Of a DNA stretch of 64,000 bases, positions 19,507 through 28,758 are shown in pieces. This DNA is from Solirubrobacter taibaiensis (GTDB lineage: Bacteria; Actinomycetota; Thermoleophilia; Solirubrobacterales; Solirubrobacteraceae): assembly GCA_027587225.1 (NCBI GenBank), contig JAPDDQ010000005.1, forward strand, positions 1 to 64,000. Reading direction: 5' to 3'. The position numbers and the translations under genes were made by a program. Numbering within the stretch: position 1 is the stretch's first letter; every line of letters starts with the position of its first letter. Below the pieces are notes generated by a model. That model made no database searches, was not told the origin of the DNA, and worked only from the letters and a program-made list of their open reading frames with translations.

Positions 19507-19534
19507 GCCGCCCGGCGTGGCCGTGCCGGGCGGC
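19507..19534 (-). terminator. Hairpin terminator after the BNR-like gene
   Basis: GCCGCCCGGC (19507-19516) pairs with GCCGGGCGGC (19525-19534) across an 8-base loop. It lies downstream of the minus-strand gene ending at 19565 and upstream of the aminotransferase start, so it probably ends the former. Confidence 0.65.
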
Positions 19535-19564
19535 GGAAATTGAGTCCGTGGGAGCGTAGTGCTT

Positions 19565-21133
19565 TTAGCGCTTGATCTTCGCCGACAGGTTCTTGGTCGT
19601 CGGCTTGAGGATCGAGTTGCCCTGGAAGCGCACGGTGATCTTCAAGCTCGTCGCGCTGCCGACCTTGCTCTTGGAGAGCGAGATCGTCTTGGTGAAGGTG
19701 CACGTCTTGCTGAGCTTGGCGTTGCGCGCGGTGAGCAGCGTCTTGCCCTTCTTGATGGTCATGTTGACCGTGCCGGTGCACGCGCTCTTGGCGCTGACGC
19801 CGCTCGGGACCTTGATCTTGCCCTTGACGGTGATCTTCACCTTGCCGCCGCTGATGCGCGCGCTCGCGCCGTTGCCGGCGCCGGTGAGGGTGAAGGTCGG
19901 CAACGGGCGGGAGTCCAGCGGGGTGGTTGTCGGGGTGGTGTTCGTGACGGGCTTGGAGATCGGGACCACGACGGGCGGGGCGGGCGGCGGCGGGATGAAG
20001 TTCGCGGCGGAGGTGAGCGCGAGCTTGCCGTTGTCGCCGCCGATGGCGCCGTCGGTGGCGCTGGCGAGGCCGACCGCGTTCCACTGGTGCGTGGCGAGCG
20101 CGCCGTCGGCGTCGTTGTAGAAGAACTTCACGCCGTCGGTCGAGTTGAGCACGAGGCCCGCGGTGCCGGCGGCGAGGACGGTGCCGCCGGAGTAGTCGAT
20201 GTCGCCGGGGCCGGTGTCCGGGAAGGCGCGAGCCGTGTCGTTGCCGATCTCGAACCACTCGTCGGTCTGCCAGCCGTCACGCGTGTAAGCGGTCGTCGAA
20301 CGCCCATAGGGACGCGCGTTGACCGACCACATGCGGCTCGGGTTCACCGGGTCGCCCGCGATCACGCGCCCGTCGTCACCCGCGTTGCCGGCGGAGCCGA
20401 GCTGCTTCGCCGCGGTCGTGGCGAGGTTGTTGGTGGTGAAGAACACCTCGGAGGCCCAGGACGCGACGATGTAGCCGACGTCGGGCGTGGCGAAGAACGC
20501 GTCCGCGATGCCCTCGCTGTAGCCCGGGTTGATCTTGCAGGTGTCGTCGTCCAGGTTGCCGCCCGTGCCCTTGGTGTCGCGGTTGGCGTCCGTGAAGGCG
20601 GCGGCACTGGCGCCGACCAGCGCCGGATTGAGCTGCTGCGAGGTCACCATCTGCGAGCCCTCGGCGAACAGCCACACGCGCGTGTCGCTCGCGAAGCGGA
20701 CGGAGTTCACGTCGGCCAGGTCAGTGGCCGTGCCCTTGCAGTTGGCGAACGTGCTCGTCGCTGAGGAGGCCTTGATCCCGGTGATCGGGGTCCAGCTGTC
20801 GCCGTTGTTGGTCGAGCGCAGCACCAGGCCGCCCTTGCCGACCGCGAAGCCCAGACCGCCCGAGTTGAACTCGATGTCGTTGAGCGGCACGCCACCGGCC
20901 GCCCGGACCTGCAGGAAGCTCCCGTCGGCCTGGCGCTTGAAGATCGCTCCGGCCGCGGTCGTGAACCAGAACCGCGAGGCGGACTGGTACTCGATCGCGG
21001 TGAGGTTCTGGGTGGTCCCGGACGGGACCTCCGTCCAGATGCTCGCGGCGGACGCGGGAGCGGCGGCGAAGCAGGAGCCGACGAGTGCGGCGATAGCCAG
21101 GCCAGCCTGGCGGAACGGCAAGGGGGTGCTCAT
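19565..21133 (-). CDS. Secreted BNR/YCF48-like propeller protein with C-terminal Ig-like domain
   Basis: With the ATG at 21133 the protein has 522 residues and a signal peptide ending SAASIWTEV. The first 370 residues carry propeller repeats of the BNR / photosystem-stability-factor type: LRSTNNGDSWTPI, VFFTTNNLATTAAK, AYTRDGWQTDEWF, LVLNSTDGVKFFY. A Pro-rich linker (PPPPAPPVVVP) leads to a C-terminal basic, Lys/Ser/Thr-rich beta domain (KVKITVKGKIKV...KPTTKNLSAKIKR) of a kind common in secreted proteins of this lineage. A ligand is not known. A longer open frame to 21499 overlaps purF and is not supported. Confidence 0.82.
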   Translation of the reverse strand: MSTPLPFRQAGLAIAALVGSCFAAAPASAASIWTEVPSGTTQNLTAIEYQSASRFWFTTAAGAIFKRQADGSFLQVRAAGGVPLNDIEFNSGGLGFAVGKGGLVLRSTNNGDSWTPITGIKASSATSTFANCKGTATDLADVNSVRFASDTRVWLFAEGSQMVTSQQLNPALVGASAAAFTDANRDTKGTGGNLDDDTCKINPGYSEGIADAFFATPDVGYIVASWASEVFFTTNNLATTAAKQLGSAGNAGDDGRVIAGDPVNPSRMWSVNARPYGRSTTAYTRDGWQTDEWFEIGNDTARAFPDTGPGDIDYSGGTVLAAGTAGLVLNSTDGVKFFYNDADGALATHQWNAVGLASATDGAIGGDNGKLALTSAANFIPPPPAPPVVVPISKPVTNTTPTTTPLDSRPLPTFTLTGAGNGASARISGGKVKITVKGKIKVPSGVSAKSACTGTVNMTIKKGKTLLTARNAKLSKTCTFTKTISLSKSKVGSATSLKITVRFQGNSILKPTTKNLSAKIKR

Positions 21134-21248
21134 ACCGGACCGATCATTCCGGTAGTCCTGGAGCGCGTATATCACTCTTGGGGGTGAAGCGGCCGGGCCG
21201 GTTGCTAGCCTCGAGGGGCAAGGTCCTATCCCGCTGCATCGGACCCGA

Positions 21249-22682
21249 GTGCCCTCTTCAGAACCTTTTCTCGATGACCGTGATGGCCCGCGCGACGAGT
21301 GCGGCGTCTTCGGCATAGTCGCCCCCGGTCGTGAGGTCTCGCGCCTCGCGTACTTCGCGTTGTACGCCCTCCAGCACCGCGGGCAGGAGTCCGCCGGCAT
21401 CGCGACGTCGCAGGGCGGCCACATCATGGCCATGCGCGACCAGGGCCTCGTCAACCAGGTCTTCGACGAGTCCAAGCTGCGCGCGCTGCAGGGCGACATG
21501 GCCCTGGGTCACGTGCGCTACTCCACGACCGGCGCGAACTCGTGGGAGAACTCGCAGCCCGTCTGGCGCAGCGACAAGCGCGAGGTCGCGCTGGCCCACA
21601 ACGGCAACCTAGTCAACGTCGTCGAGCTCCACGCCGAGCTGCGCGCGGCCGGCGTCACGTTCCGCTCCACGTCGGACTCGGAGATCATCGCCGCGCTGCT
21701 GTCCACGCACGAGGCGGAGACGATCGAGGACGCGGTGGTCGACGTTCTCCAGCGCGTCGAGGGCGCCTACTCGACCGTGGTGATGACCAAGGACCGCGTG
21801 GTCGCCTTCCGCGATCCGCTCGGGCTGCGCCCGCTCGCGCTCGGCATGCTCGGCGACACGTACGCCGTGGCGTCCGAGTCCTGCGCCTTCGACATCATCG
21901 GCGCGAAGTTCCTGCGCGAGGTCCAGCCCGGCGAGGTCATCTCGATCACCAAGCAGGGCCTGCAGACGCGTCAGGCGGTCGAGTCGCCGCGCAGCGCGCT
22001 GTGCGTCTTCGAGCACATCTACTTCGCCCGCCCGGACACCCGTCTCGGGGGCCAGGTGATCCAGGTCTCCCGGGGCCGGATGGGGGAGATCCTCGCCCGC
22101 GAATCGCCGGTGGAGGCCGACCTGGTGATTCCGGTGCCGGACTCCGGCGGTCCCGCCGCGCGGGGCTTCGCACGCGCCTCCGGGCTCCCGCAGGACGACG
22201 GGCTGATCAAGAACCGGTACGTCGCGCGCACGTTCATCCAGCCTGGGCAGGAGCTGCGCAAGCACGGCCTGCGGCTGAAGTTCAACCCGCTGCCCGAGGT
22301 GGTCTCCGGCAAGCGCATCGTGGTCGTGGACGATTCGATCGTGCGCGGCAACACCACGCGCGCGATCGTGCAGATGCTGCGGGACGCGGGCGCGTCCGAG
22401 GTGCACATGCGGATCTCGGCGCCGCCGATCAAGCATCCCTGCCACTACGGCATCGACATGTCCACGCGCGAGGAGATGATCGCCCACAACCGCACGGAGG
22501 CCGAAGTGGCCGCCGAGCTGGGCGCCGACTCGCTGGCGTACCTGTCCTTGGAGGGCGTGTACGAGGCCATCGGCAGCCCGCGCGAGGTGCACTGCGACGC
22601 GTGCTTCTCGGGGGATTACCCACTCGTTGGTACGTCCGACAAGAACGCGTTCGAGAACGCGTTGCCGCTCGTTCGCTCCTGA
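21249..22682 (+). CDS. purF: Amidophosphoribosyltransferase
   Basis: PurF makes phosphoribosylamine from PRPP and glutamine, the first step of the pathway. The 477-residue protein has a 17-residue propeptide before the nucleophile Cys18 in DECGVFGI, ALQHRGQESAGIA, and the PRPP loop VVVDDSIVRGNTTR. The cysteines in LCVFEHIYF, HPCHYGID and CDACFSGDYP fit the [4Fe-4S]-containing B. subtilis type. The start is GTG at 21249. It is divergent from the propeller gene with 115 bases between and is monocistronic or read into the binding-protein gene 45 bases further on. Confidence 0.96.
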   Translation: MPSSEPFLDDRDGPRDECGVFGIVAPGREVSRLAYFALYALQHRGQESAGIATSQGGHIMAMRDQGLVNQVFDESKLRALQGDMALGHVRYSTTGANSWENSQPVWRSDKREVALAHNGNLVNVVELHAELRAAGVTFRSTSDSEIIAALLSTHEAETIEDAVVDVLQRVEGAYSTVVMTKDRVVAFRDPLGLRPLALGMLGDTYAVASESCAFDIIGAKFLREVQPGEVISITKQGLQTRQAVESPRSALCVFEHIYFARPDTRLGGQVIQVSRGRMGEILARESPVEADLVIPVPDSGGPAARGFARASGLPQDDGLIKNRYVARTFIQPGQELRKHGLRLKFNPLPEVVSGKRIVVVDDSIVRGNTTRAIVQMLRDAGASEVHMRISAPPIKHPCHYGIDMSTREEMIAHNRTEAEVAAELGADSLAYLSLEGVYEAIGSPREVHCDACFSGDYPLVGTSDKNAFENALPLVRS

Positions 22683-22727
22683 CGCTCAGTCAAGAACGGG
22701 GCATGTCCGCCGATTGGTGGACTAGAT

Positions 22728-24431
22728 ATGCCCCTTTCCAAGATCGTGATTCCCGCGTCGCTGGCCGTGCTGCTGTTCGCCGGCTGCGGCGGGACCGAAA
22801 AGACTGCTGACACCACCGCCGACGCCGGAGCCAAGAAGGGCGGCGTCCTGACCGTGCCGTGGTCCGGCGACGTCGATTCCATCGACCCCGGCGTGACCTA
22901 CTACTCCGGCGGCTACATGGTCGCCAACGCGACCCAGCGCACGCCGATGGCCTACGCGCCCGGCAAGTCCGAGGCGCGTCCGGACCTCGCGGTCGCGGCG
23001 CCCGCGGTGAGCGCGGACGGCAAGACCGTCACCGTGCAGCTCAAGTCCGGCGTGAAGTTCTCCCCGCCCGTCGCGCGTGAAGTCGTCGCGGACGATTTGA
23101 AGTACGCCATCGAGCGCGGATTCTTCAAGACCGTCAACAACCCGTACGCGGGCTCCTACTTCGGCGACATCGTGGGCGCCAAGGTCGGCGCCGCTGCCGG
23201 CACGAAGATCGCCGGCATCACGACGCCGGACGCGCACACCGTCGTCTTCCAGCTCTCTCGCGCCACGGGCGGCACCCTCGCCGCCGCGCTCGTGCTGCCG
23301 CTCGCCGCCCCGGTGCCGCGTGACTACGCGACGCCGCTGGACGCCGAGAAGGTCAGCGAGTACGGCGTCAAGCAGGTCGCGACCGGCCCGTACATGGTCG
23401 AGACCTACAAGCCCGGCACCGAGATCACGCTCGTGCGCAACCCGTCCTGGGACGCGAAGACCGACTTCCGGCCCGCGTACCTGGACCGGATCGAGATGCC
23501 GCAGGGCAACGACGACGCCACGATCGCGGCGCGCCGCGTGCTCGAGGGCCAGAGCATGGTCTCCGGCGACTGGCTGCTGCCGCCGGCCGTCCTGAAGAAG
23601 GCTTACGAGAACACGCCCGACCAGCTCGAGCTCGTCGACTCCGGCGGAGGCCGCTGGGCCGCGCTGAACACGAAGGTCGCGCCGTTCGACGACGTCAACG
23701 TGCGCAAGGCCGTGCTGGCCTCCTACGACCGCCAGGCGGCGCTGCTGGCGCTGGGCGGCAAGGCCGTCGGCTCCGTCGCGACGCACTTCCTGCCGCCGGG
23801 TACGCCCGGGTTCGAGCAGGCGGGTGGCGAAGCGGGCACGGGCGTGGACTTCCTCGCCTCGCCGACCGGCGACAAGGCCGTCGCCGCGCGCTACCTGCAG
23901 GCGGCGGGCTTCGCCTCGGGCAAGTACGAGGGCGCCGAGATCATGATGGTCGGGCCGCGCGACGGCAACGGCAAGACGATCTCCGAGCTCGCCAAGGGCG
24001 CGTTCGAGGCGATCGGCTTCAAGGTCAACCTGCGCCTGCTCTCGCAGCAGGTCGTCATGACCAAGTACTGCGGCAACCCGGCCGCCGCCGTCGCGGTGTG
24101 CCCCAACGTCGGCTGGGTGCGCGACTTCGCGGACGGCCAGACCTACCTGGATGCCACCTTCAACGGCGAGAACATCCACCCGGTCGGCAACGCCAACGTC
24201 TCCCAGCTCGACGATCCGGCCGTCAACGCCGCGATCGACGCCGCCAAGACCGAGACCGACCCGGCCGCTCGGGCGCAGAAGTGGGGCGACGTCGACCGGG
24301 CGATCACGGCCCTGGCTCCGGCCGTGCCGCTCACGTGGGACCGCGTCCCGATGGCGCACTCGAAGAACGTCGCCGCCGTGGCGAACGAGTCGCTCGGCGT
24401 GTGGGACTTCGGGTTCACCTCGCTGCGCTGA
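22728..24431 (+). CDS. ABC transporter substrate-binding lipoprotein, family 5 (oligopeptide type)
   Basis: The 567-residue protein has a lipoprotein signal (ASLAVLLFAGC, Cys at the lipobox) followed by a Thr/Ala-rich linker. The mature part matches extracellular solute-binding family 5: GGVLTVPWSGDVDSIDPG, RPDLAVAAPAVSADGKTVTVQLK, VRKAVLASYDRQAAL. Members bind peptides, nickel or glycosides for DppBCDF-type importers. No permease or ATPase gene lies next to it, so it is an orphan in this window. Confidence 0.9.
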   Translation: MPLSKIVIPASLAVLLFAGCGGTEKTADTTADAGAKKGGVLTVPWSGDVDSIDPGVTYYSGGYMVANATQRTPMAYAPGKSEARPDLAVAAPAVSADGKTVTVQLKSGVKFSPPVAREVVADDLKYAIERGFFKTVNNPYAGSYFGDIVGAKVGAAAGTKIAGITTPDAHTVVFQLSRATGGTLAAALVLPLAAPVPRDYATPLDAEKVSEYGVKQVATGPYMVETYKPGTEITLVRNPSWDAKTDFRPAYLDRIEMPQGNDDATIAARRVLEGQSMVSGDWLLPPAVLKKAYENTPDQLELVDSGGGRWAALNTKVAPFDDVNVRKAVLASYDRQAALLALGGKAVGSVATHFLPPGTPGFEQAGGEAGTGVDFLASPTGDKAVAARYLQAAGFASGKYEGAEIMMVGPRDGNGKTISELAKGAFEAIGFKVNLRLLSQQVVMTKYCGNPAAAVAVCPNVGWVRDFADGQTYLDATFNGENIHPVGNANVSQLDDPAVNAAIDAAKTETDPAARAQKWGDVDRAITALAPAVPLTWDRVPMAHSKNVAAVANESLGVWDFGFTSLR

Positions 24432-24439
24432 GGGGGCGT

Positions 24440-24469
24440 CCGGACCGGCGGCTAAGGTCGCCGGTCCGG
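24440..24469 (+). terminator. Hairpin between the lipoprotein gene and recQ, abutting the recQ start
   Basis: CCGGACCGGCG (24440-24450) pairs perfectly with CGCCGGTCCGG (24459-24469) around the loop GCTAAGGT. It may end transcription of the lipoprotein gene, or fold over the recQ start, whose GTG begins with the last base of the stem. The loop contains TAAGGT (24453-24458), a possible -10 box for recQ. Confidence 0.55.
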
Positions 24470-26328
24470 TGTCGCTCACATGGCTTGAAGATCCGCCCCC
24501 GCCGCCCCAGCTGGGGTTTGATCTGGGTGAGGCGGACGGGCGGGTGCCGGCCGTTCCCGTGCTGGCGGCGTCCGACGTGGACGCGGCGCTGCAGGAGGCC
24601 TTCGGCTTCGCCGCGTTCCGGCCCGGGCAGCGCGAGGCGGTCGTCGCCGCGCGTGACGGGCGCGACGTGCTCGTGGTGATGCCCACGGGCTCGGGCAAGT
24701 CGCTCTGTTACCAGCTGCCGGCGCTCATGCGCACGGACCTGACGCTCGTCGTCTCCCCGTTGGTCTCGCTGATGCAGGACCAGGTGGAGGCGCTGGAGCT
24801 GGTCGCGCCGGGCCGGGTCGCCGTGGTCAACGGCCAGCAGGACTCGGCGGCGAACAAGCGGGCCGTGGACGGGGCCATCGCCGGGCGCGTCCGGGTCCTG
24901 TACGTCGCGCCGGAGCGGTTCTCCTCGCCCGGCTTCCTGGAGCGGCTGCGTGAGGCGCGGATCGGCCTGTTCGTGGTCGACGAAGCGCACTGCGTGTCCC
25001 AGTGGGGGCACGATTTCCGGCCGGACTACTTCCGGCTCGCGGACGCGGCACGCTGGCTCGGCGCGGAGGCCATCGTCGCCTCCACCGCCACGGCGACGCC
25101 GGAGGTGGCGCGGGACATCGTGAGTCGGCTCGGGTTGCGCGAGCCGGTGCACGTGGCGACGGGGTTCGACCGCCCGAACCTGGCCTACTCCGTCGTGCCG
25201 TGTCCCAACAAGGAGGCGGTGGCGGGGCGGATCGCGGCGGCCCTGTCCGAGCCGGGCGCCCTCCCGGCGATCGTCTATGCGGGCACGCGGGCGGAGTCGG
25301 ATCGGCTCGCCGACCGGCTGGGGCGGGAGCTCGGGGTGGAGGTGGTCGCCTACCACGCAGGGCTGCCGCGGGAGCTGCGCGCGGACGTGCAGCGGCGCTT
25401 CATGGATGGCTCGGCGCCGGTTGTCGTCGCCACCAACGCGTTCGGGATGGGCGTGGACAAGGCGAACGTGCGGACGGTCTGCCACGAGTCCGTCCCGTCC
25501 TCGATCGAGGCCTACTACCAGGAGGCCGGCCGCGCGGGGCGCGACGGGCTGCCGGCGCGGGCGCTGCTGTTCTCCACCAGCCGCGACAAGGGCCTGCACG
25601 TGTTCTTCATCGAGCGCTCCGAGGTCGACGACGACCGTCTCCGCCAGGTCACACGGACCATCGCCAAGTCCGCCCAAGGTTCACCCGCAACGTATCGATT
25701 GCACGTCAATGAACTCGCCGCGGACGAGAGCGAGATCGAGTCCGTCCGCGCGATCGTGGGTTACATGGTCCGCGCCGGTGTCATCCAGCCCGCGCCCAGC
25801 GGCCCCGATCACATCGCCGGCCGGCTCATCAGGGCGTGGGATCGCGCGGCGATGACCGCGTGCCGCACCGCGGCTCAGGAGGGCACGCGCATCCGCTGGC
25901 GCCAGTACCGCGCCGTCTGGGCCTGGGTGGAGGGCGAGGGCTGCCGCCGGGCGGGCATCCTGCGCCACTTCGGCGACCGCTCGGTGCCCGTGCTGGACGG
26001 GCCGTGCTGCGACGTCTGCGACCCGTCGCTGGTGCCGGCGGCGCCCGTACGCGCCGTCCGTCAGTCGACGCTGGCTCCGGCGGCCGATCTCGAGGCCGCC
26101 ATCCTGCAGGTCGTGGACACAGCCCAACCCGGTGTCGGCCGTACGCGCTGCGTGGAGATCCTCCGTGGCGGACGGTCGAAAGCCATCACCAAGCATTCCT
26201 ACGACGGCCTGCCGAACTACGGCGCCTACCGGGACCGGCGGGCGGAGGACGTGCTGGCGTGCATCGACGCGCTCGTGTCCGGCGGGCTGCTGGCGTGCTC
26301 CTCGCGCGGGCGCCTGGAGGCTTCATGA
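24469..26328 (+). CDS. recQ: ATP-dependent DNA helicase RecQ
   Basis: RecQ unwinds DNA 3'-5' in recombination repair. The 619-residue protein has Walker A MPTGSGKS (residues 71-78), VVDEAHCVSQWGHDFRPDY with DEAH at 171-174, STATATPEV, FDRPNLAYSV, AYHAGLPRELR and QEAGRAGRDGLPA. The zinc-binding segment keeps CRRAGILRHFGD followed by CCDVCDP. The RQC part is short, and there is no HRDC domain. GTG at 24469 gives an N-terminus MSLTWLEDP; an open frame further upstream overlaps the lipoprotein gene. Its stop overlaps the purN ATG, so it is co-translated with purine genes, an unexpected pairing. Confidence 0.94.
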   Translation: MSLTWLEDPPPPPQLGFDLGEADGRVPAVPVLAASDVDAALQEAFGFAAFRPGQREAVVAARDGRDVLVVMPTGSGKSLCYQLPALMRTDLTLVVSPLVSLMQDQVEALELVAPGRVAVVNGQQDSAANKRAVDGAIAGRVRVLYVAPERFSSPGFLERLREARIGLFVVDEAHCVSQWGHDFRPDYFRLADAARWLGAEAIVASTATATPEVARDIVSRLGLREPVHVATGFDRPNLAYSVVPCPNKEAVAGRIAAALSEPGALPAIVYAGTRAESDRLADRLGRELGVEVVAYHAGLPRELRADVQRRFMDGSAPVVVATNAFGMGVDKANVRTVCHESVPSSIEAYYQEAGRAGRDGLPARALLFSTSRDKGLHVFFIERSEVDDDRLRQVTRTIAKSAQGSPATYRLHVNELAADESEIESVRAIVGYMVRAGVIQPAPSGPDHIAGRLIRAWDRAAMTACRTAAQEGTRIRWRQYRAVWAWVEGEGCRRAGILRHFGDRSVPVLDGPCCDVCDPSLVPAAPVRAVRQSTLAPAADLEAAILQVVDTAQPGVGRTRCVEILRGGRSKAITKHSYDGLPNYGAYRDRRAEDVLACIDALVSGGLLACSSRGRLEAS

Positions 26329-26939
26329 GTTTCCGGGTCGGCGTCCTGGCCTCGGGGACGGGGTCGAACCTGCAGGCCATCCTGGACCGGGTCCACGGGC
26401 GTGAGGTCGAGGTCGTCGCGGTGGGCTCCGACAAGCCTGGCGCGCAGGCGCTCGCCCGCGCCGAGGCCCTCGGCATCGCGACCGCGACGTTCCCGGGCGC
26501 GGAGTACGCCAACCGCGAGGCTCGGGACACCGCGATGGCGCTCTGGCTGCTCGAGCAGGAGGTCGAGCTCGTCGTGCTCGCGGGCTACATGCAACTCGTC
26601 GGCGCCGCGTTCCTCGGGCGCTTCCCGCAGCGGGTGATCAACGTGCATCCCGCGCTGCTGCCCGCGTTCCCGGGCATCCGGGCGGTCGAGCAGGCGCTCG
26701 AGTACGGCGTGAAGGTGTTCGGCGTCACCGTCCACTTCGTCGATGAGGGCGTGGACTCCGGGCCTGTCATCCTGCAACGCGCGCTCGAGCTCCCGGACGT
26801 CACGGATCCTGATGAGATCCGTGACCGGCTCCGGCCGGTCGAGCACGATTTGCTGACGTCCGCGGTCGCCTTGTTCGGCCGCGGTGCCGTTCGCCCTGAC
26901 CCCGACCATCCCCGCCGCGTCCTAGTAGAGGCTCAATGA
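26325..26939 (+). CDS. purN: Phosphoribosylglycinamide formyltransferase
   Basis: PurN formylates GAR using 10-formyl-THF. The 204-residue protein has VLASGTGSNLQAI at the N-terminus, LAGYMQLV, the catalytic Asn-His in VINVHPALLPAFPG, GVTVHFVDEGVDSGPVI with the catalytic Asp. The family normally reads FPG.HA; here it is FPGIRAVEQALEYG, a small change. The ATG overlaps the recQ stop and the TGA overlaps purH. Confidence 0.95.
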   Translation: MSFRVGVLASGTGSNLQAILDRVHGREVEVVAVGSDKPGAQALARAEALGIATATFPGAEYANREARDTAMALWLLEQEVELVVLAGYMQLVGAAFLGRFPQRVINVHPALLPAFPGIRAVEQALEYGVKVFGVTVHFVDEGVDSGPVILQRALELPDVTDPDEIRDRLRPVEHDLLTSAVALFGRGAVRPDPDHPRRVLVEAQ

Positions 26940-28534
26940 GTAACGTCACCGGTCCCATGGAGGCCATCGTGCAGCCCGGCGAGGTCCGCGTGCAGCGTGC
27001 GCTGCTCTCGGTCTCGGACAAGACTGGTGTGGTCGAGTTCGCTCGCGGGCTCGCGGCGCTCGGCGTGGAGCTCATCTCGACCGGCGGCACCGCCGGCGCC
27101 CTGCGCGAAGCGGGGCTCGAGGTTCGCGCGATCGATGATTTCACGGGCTTCCCGGAGATCATGGACGGGCGCGTGAAGACACTGCACCCGAAGCTCTACG
27201 CCGGCGTGCTCGCGCTGCGCGACAACGAGGAACACATGTCCACGGCGGCCGAGCTCGACATCGAGTTCGTCGACCTGGTGTGCGTGAACCTCTACCCGTT
27301 CGAGGCCACGGCCCGTCGCCGCGGCGCGACCGAGCACGAGATCATCGAGAACATCGACATCGGTGGCCCGACGATGATCCGCGCGGCCGCGAAGAACTAC
27401 CCGTTCACCGCGGTGGTCGTGAACCCGGCCTCCTACGACGCGGTCCTGCAGGAGCTCAAGGACGCGGGCGGCAAGCTCTCGCTCGGCACCCGCGAGTCCC
27501 TCGCCGCCGAGGCGTTCTCCACGACGGCCCGCTACGACAGCGCCATCTCGCGCTGGTTCGTGGAGAAGCAGGACGACTTCGCGCCGCTCATGCTCACCGC
27601 CTACGAGAAGGTCACGGACCTCTCGTACGGCGAGAACCCGCACCAGCGCGCCGCCTACTACGCCGACGCGGGCGCGCGCATGCACGTGCTCTCGATGATC
27701 CGCCAGCTCGGCGGCAAGGACCTCTCGTTCAACAACGTGCTGGACCTGAACGCCGCGCGCCTGCTCATGCAGGAGTTCGAGCTGCCGGCGTGCGTGATCA
27801 TCAAGCACAACAACCCGTGCGGCGTGGCCGTGGGCGGTTCCGTCGTGGAGGCCTACCACGCGGCCTTCGCGTGCGACCCGCTGTCCGCATTCGGCGGCGT
27901 GATCGCCGTCAACCGCGCGGTGGACACGCAGTTCGCCGAAGCGCTGCTGAAGCAGTTCTGCGAGGTCATCATCGCCCCGCACTTCTCGCCGGAAGCGATC
28001 GAGCTGTTGTCCTCGAAGCCGAACATGCGCATCCTCGAGGACGGCGAGCGGCGCAAGCCCTACATCGCCGAGCGCGACGTCAAGCGCGTCATGGGCGGTC
28101 TGCTCGTCCAAGACCGCGACATGGGCCTCGAGGACCGCACCGAGATGGAAGTGGTGACGGACCGCAAGCCCACCGAGGCCGAGTGGGGCGAGATGCTCTT
28201 CGCCTGGAAGGTCTGCAAGCACGTCCGCTCCAACGCGATCGTCTTGTCGAACGACCTCGCCTCGGTCGGCATCGGTGCCGGCCAGATGTCGCGCGTGGAC
28301 TCGGTCCGGCTCGCGATCGAGAAGGCCGGTCTCGCCGGTTCCGCGTTGCACGGCGCCGCGATGGCCTCCGACGCCTTCTTCCCGTTCCCGGACGGCCCCC
28401 AGCTGGGCATCGACGCGGGCGTGACCGCGATCATCCAGCCGGGCGGCTCAAAGCGCGACCACGAAGTCGTCGAGGCCGCCGACGCGGCCGGCATCTCGAT
28501 GGTCTTCACGCACCGCCGCCACTTCAAGCACTAG
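26936..28534 (+). CDS. purH: Bifunctional AICAR transformylase/IMP cyclohydrolase
   Basis: PurH carries out the last two steps to IMP. The 532-residue protein has the IMP cyclohydrolase domain first (RALLSVSDKTGVVEFARGL, STGGTAGAL, DGRVKTLHPKLYAG, NIDIGGPTMIRAAAKN) and the transformylase second (LSYGENPHQRAAYY, IIKHNNPCGVAVG with the catalytic Lys-His, SDAFFPFPD). It starts on the purN stop with a 4-base overlap. Its stop overlaps a convergent DUF3072 gene by 4 bases. Confidence 0.97.
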   Translation: MSNVTGPMEAIVQPGEVRVQRALLSVSDKTGVVEFARGLAALGVELISTGGTAGALREAGLEVRAIDDFTGFPEIMDGRVKTLHPKLYAGVLALRDNEEHMSTAAELDIEFVDLVCVNLYPFEATARRRGATEHEIIENIDIGGPTMIRAAAKNYPFTAVVVNPASYDAVLQELKDAGGKLSLGTRESLAAEAFSTTARYDSAISRWFVEKQDDFAPLMLTAYEKVTDLSYGENPHQRAAYYADAGARMHVLSMIRQLGGKDLSFNNVLDLNAARLLMQEFELPACVIIKHNNPCGVAVGGSVVEAYHAAFACDPLSAFGGVIAVNRAVDTQFAEALLKQFCEVIIAPHFSPEAIELLSSKPNMRILEDGERRKPYIAERDVKRVMGGLLVQDRDMGLEDRTEMEVVTDRKPTEAEWGEMLFAWKVCKHVRSNAIVLSNDLASVGIGAGQMSRVDSVRLAIEKAGLAGSALHGAAMASDAFFPFPDGPQLGIDAGVTAIIQPGGSKRDHEVVEAADAAGISMVFTHRRHFKH

Positions 28535-28728
28535 TCCCGGCCGCGGCCGGTCTTCGCTTGTAGCTCGTCGATCCGGCGGGACGCGTCAGCCTTGCTGAGC
28601 GTCTCGTCGAACGGCTCGTTCGCTTCCTGGCTCAACGTCTGGAGGTACGACGCCTGCGCGCCGGTCATCTTCTCGTCGCCGGTGACCCATTCCTTGGGGT
28701 CCTTCTCGGTATTCGTCATCTCGCTCAT
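28531..28728 (-). CDS. DUF3072 family small protein
   Basis: This 65-residue acidic protein has the pattern of the DUF3072 family: DPKEWVTGDEKMTGAQASYLQTLSQEA, then FDETLSKADASRRIDELQAKTGRG. The family is small, soluble and of unknown function; the C-terminal segment resembles the helical part of SAP-like or DUF3072 repeat units. A perfect SOS-box-like palindrome lies 31 bases upstream of its ATG, over a plausible -35 (TTCGAC) with TAGCCC 16 bases further. If real, this would place the gene under LexA, which is inference. Confidence 0.85.
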   Translation of the reverse strand: MSEMTNTEKDPKEWVTGDEKMTGAQASYLQTLSQEANEPFDETLSKADASRRIDELQAKTGRGRD

Positions 28729-28758
28729 GGCGATGGGCTACCCGGCGATTTGACGAGT

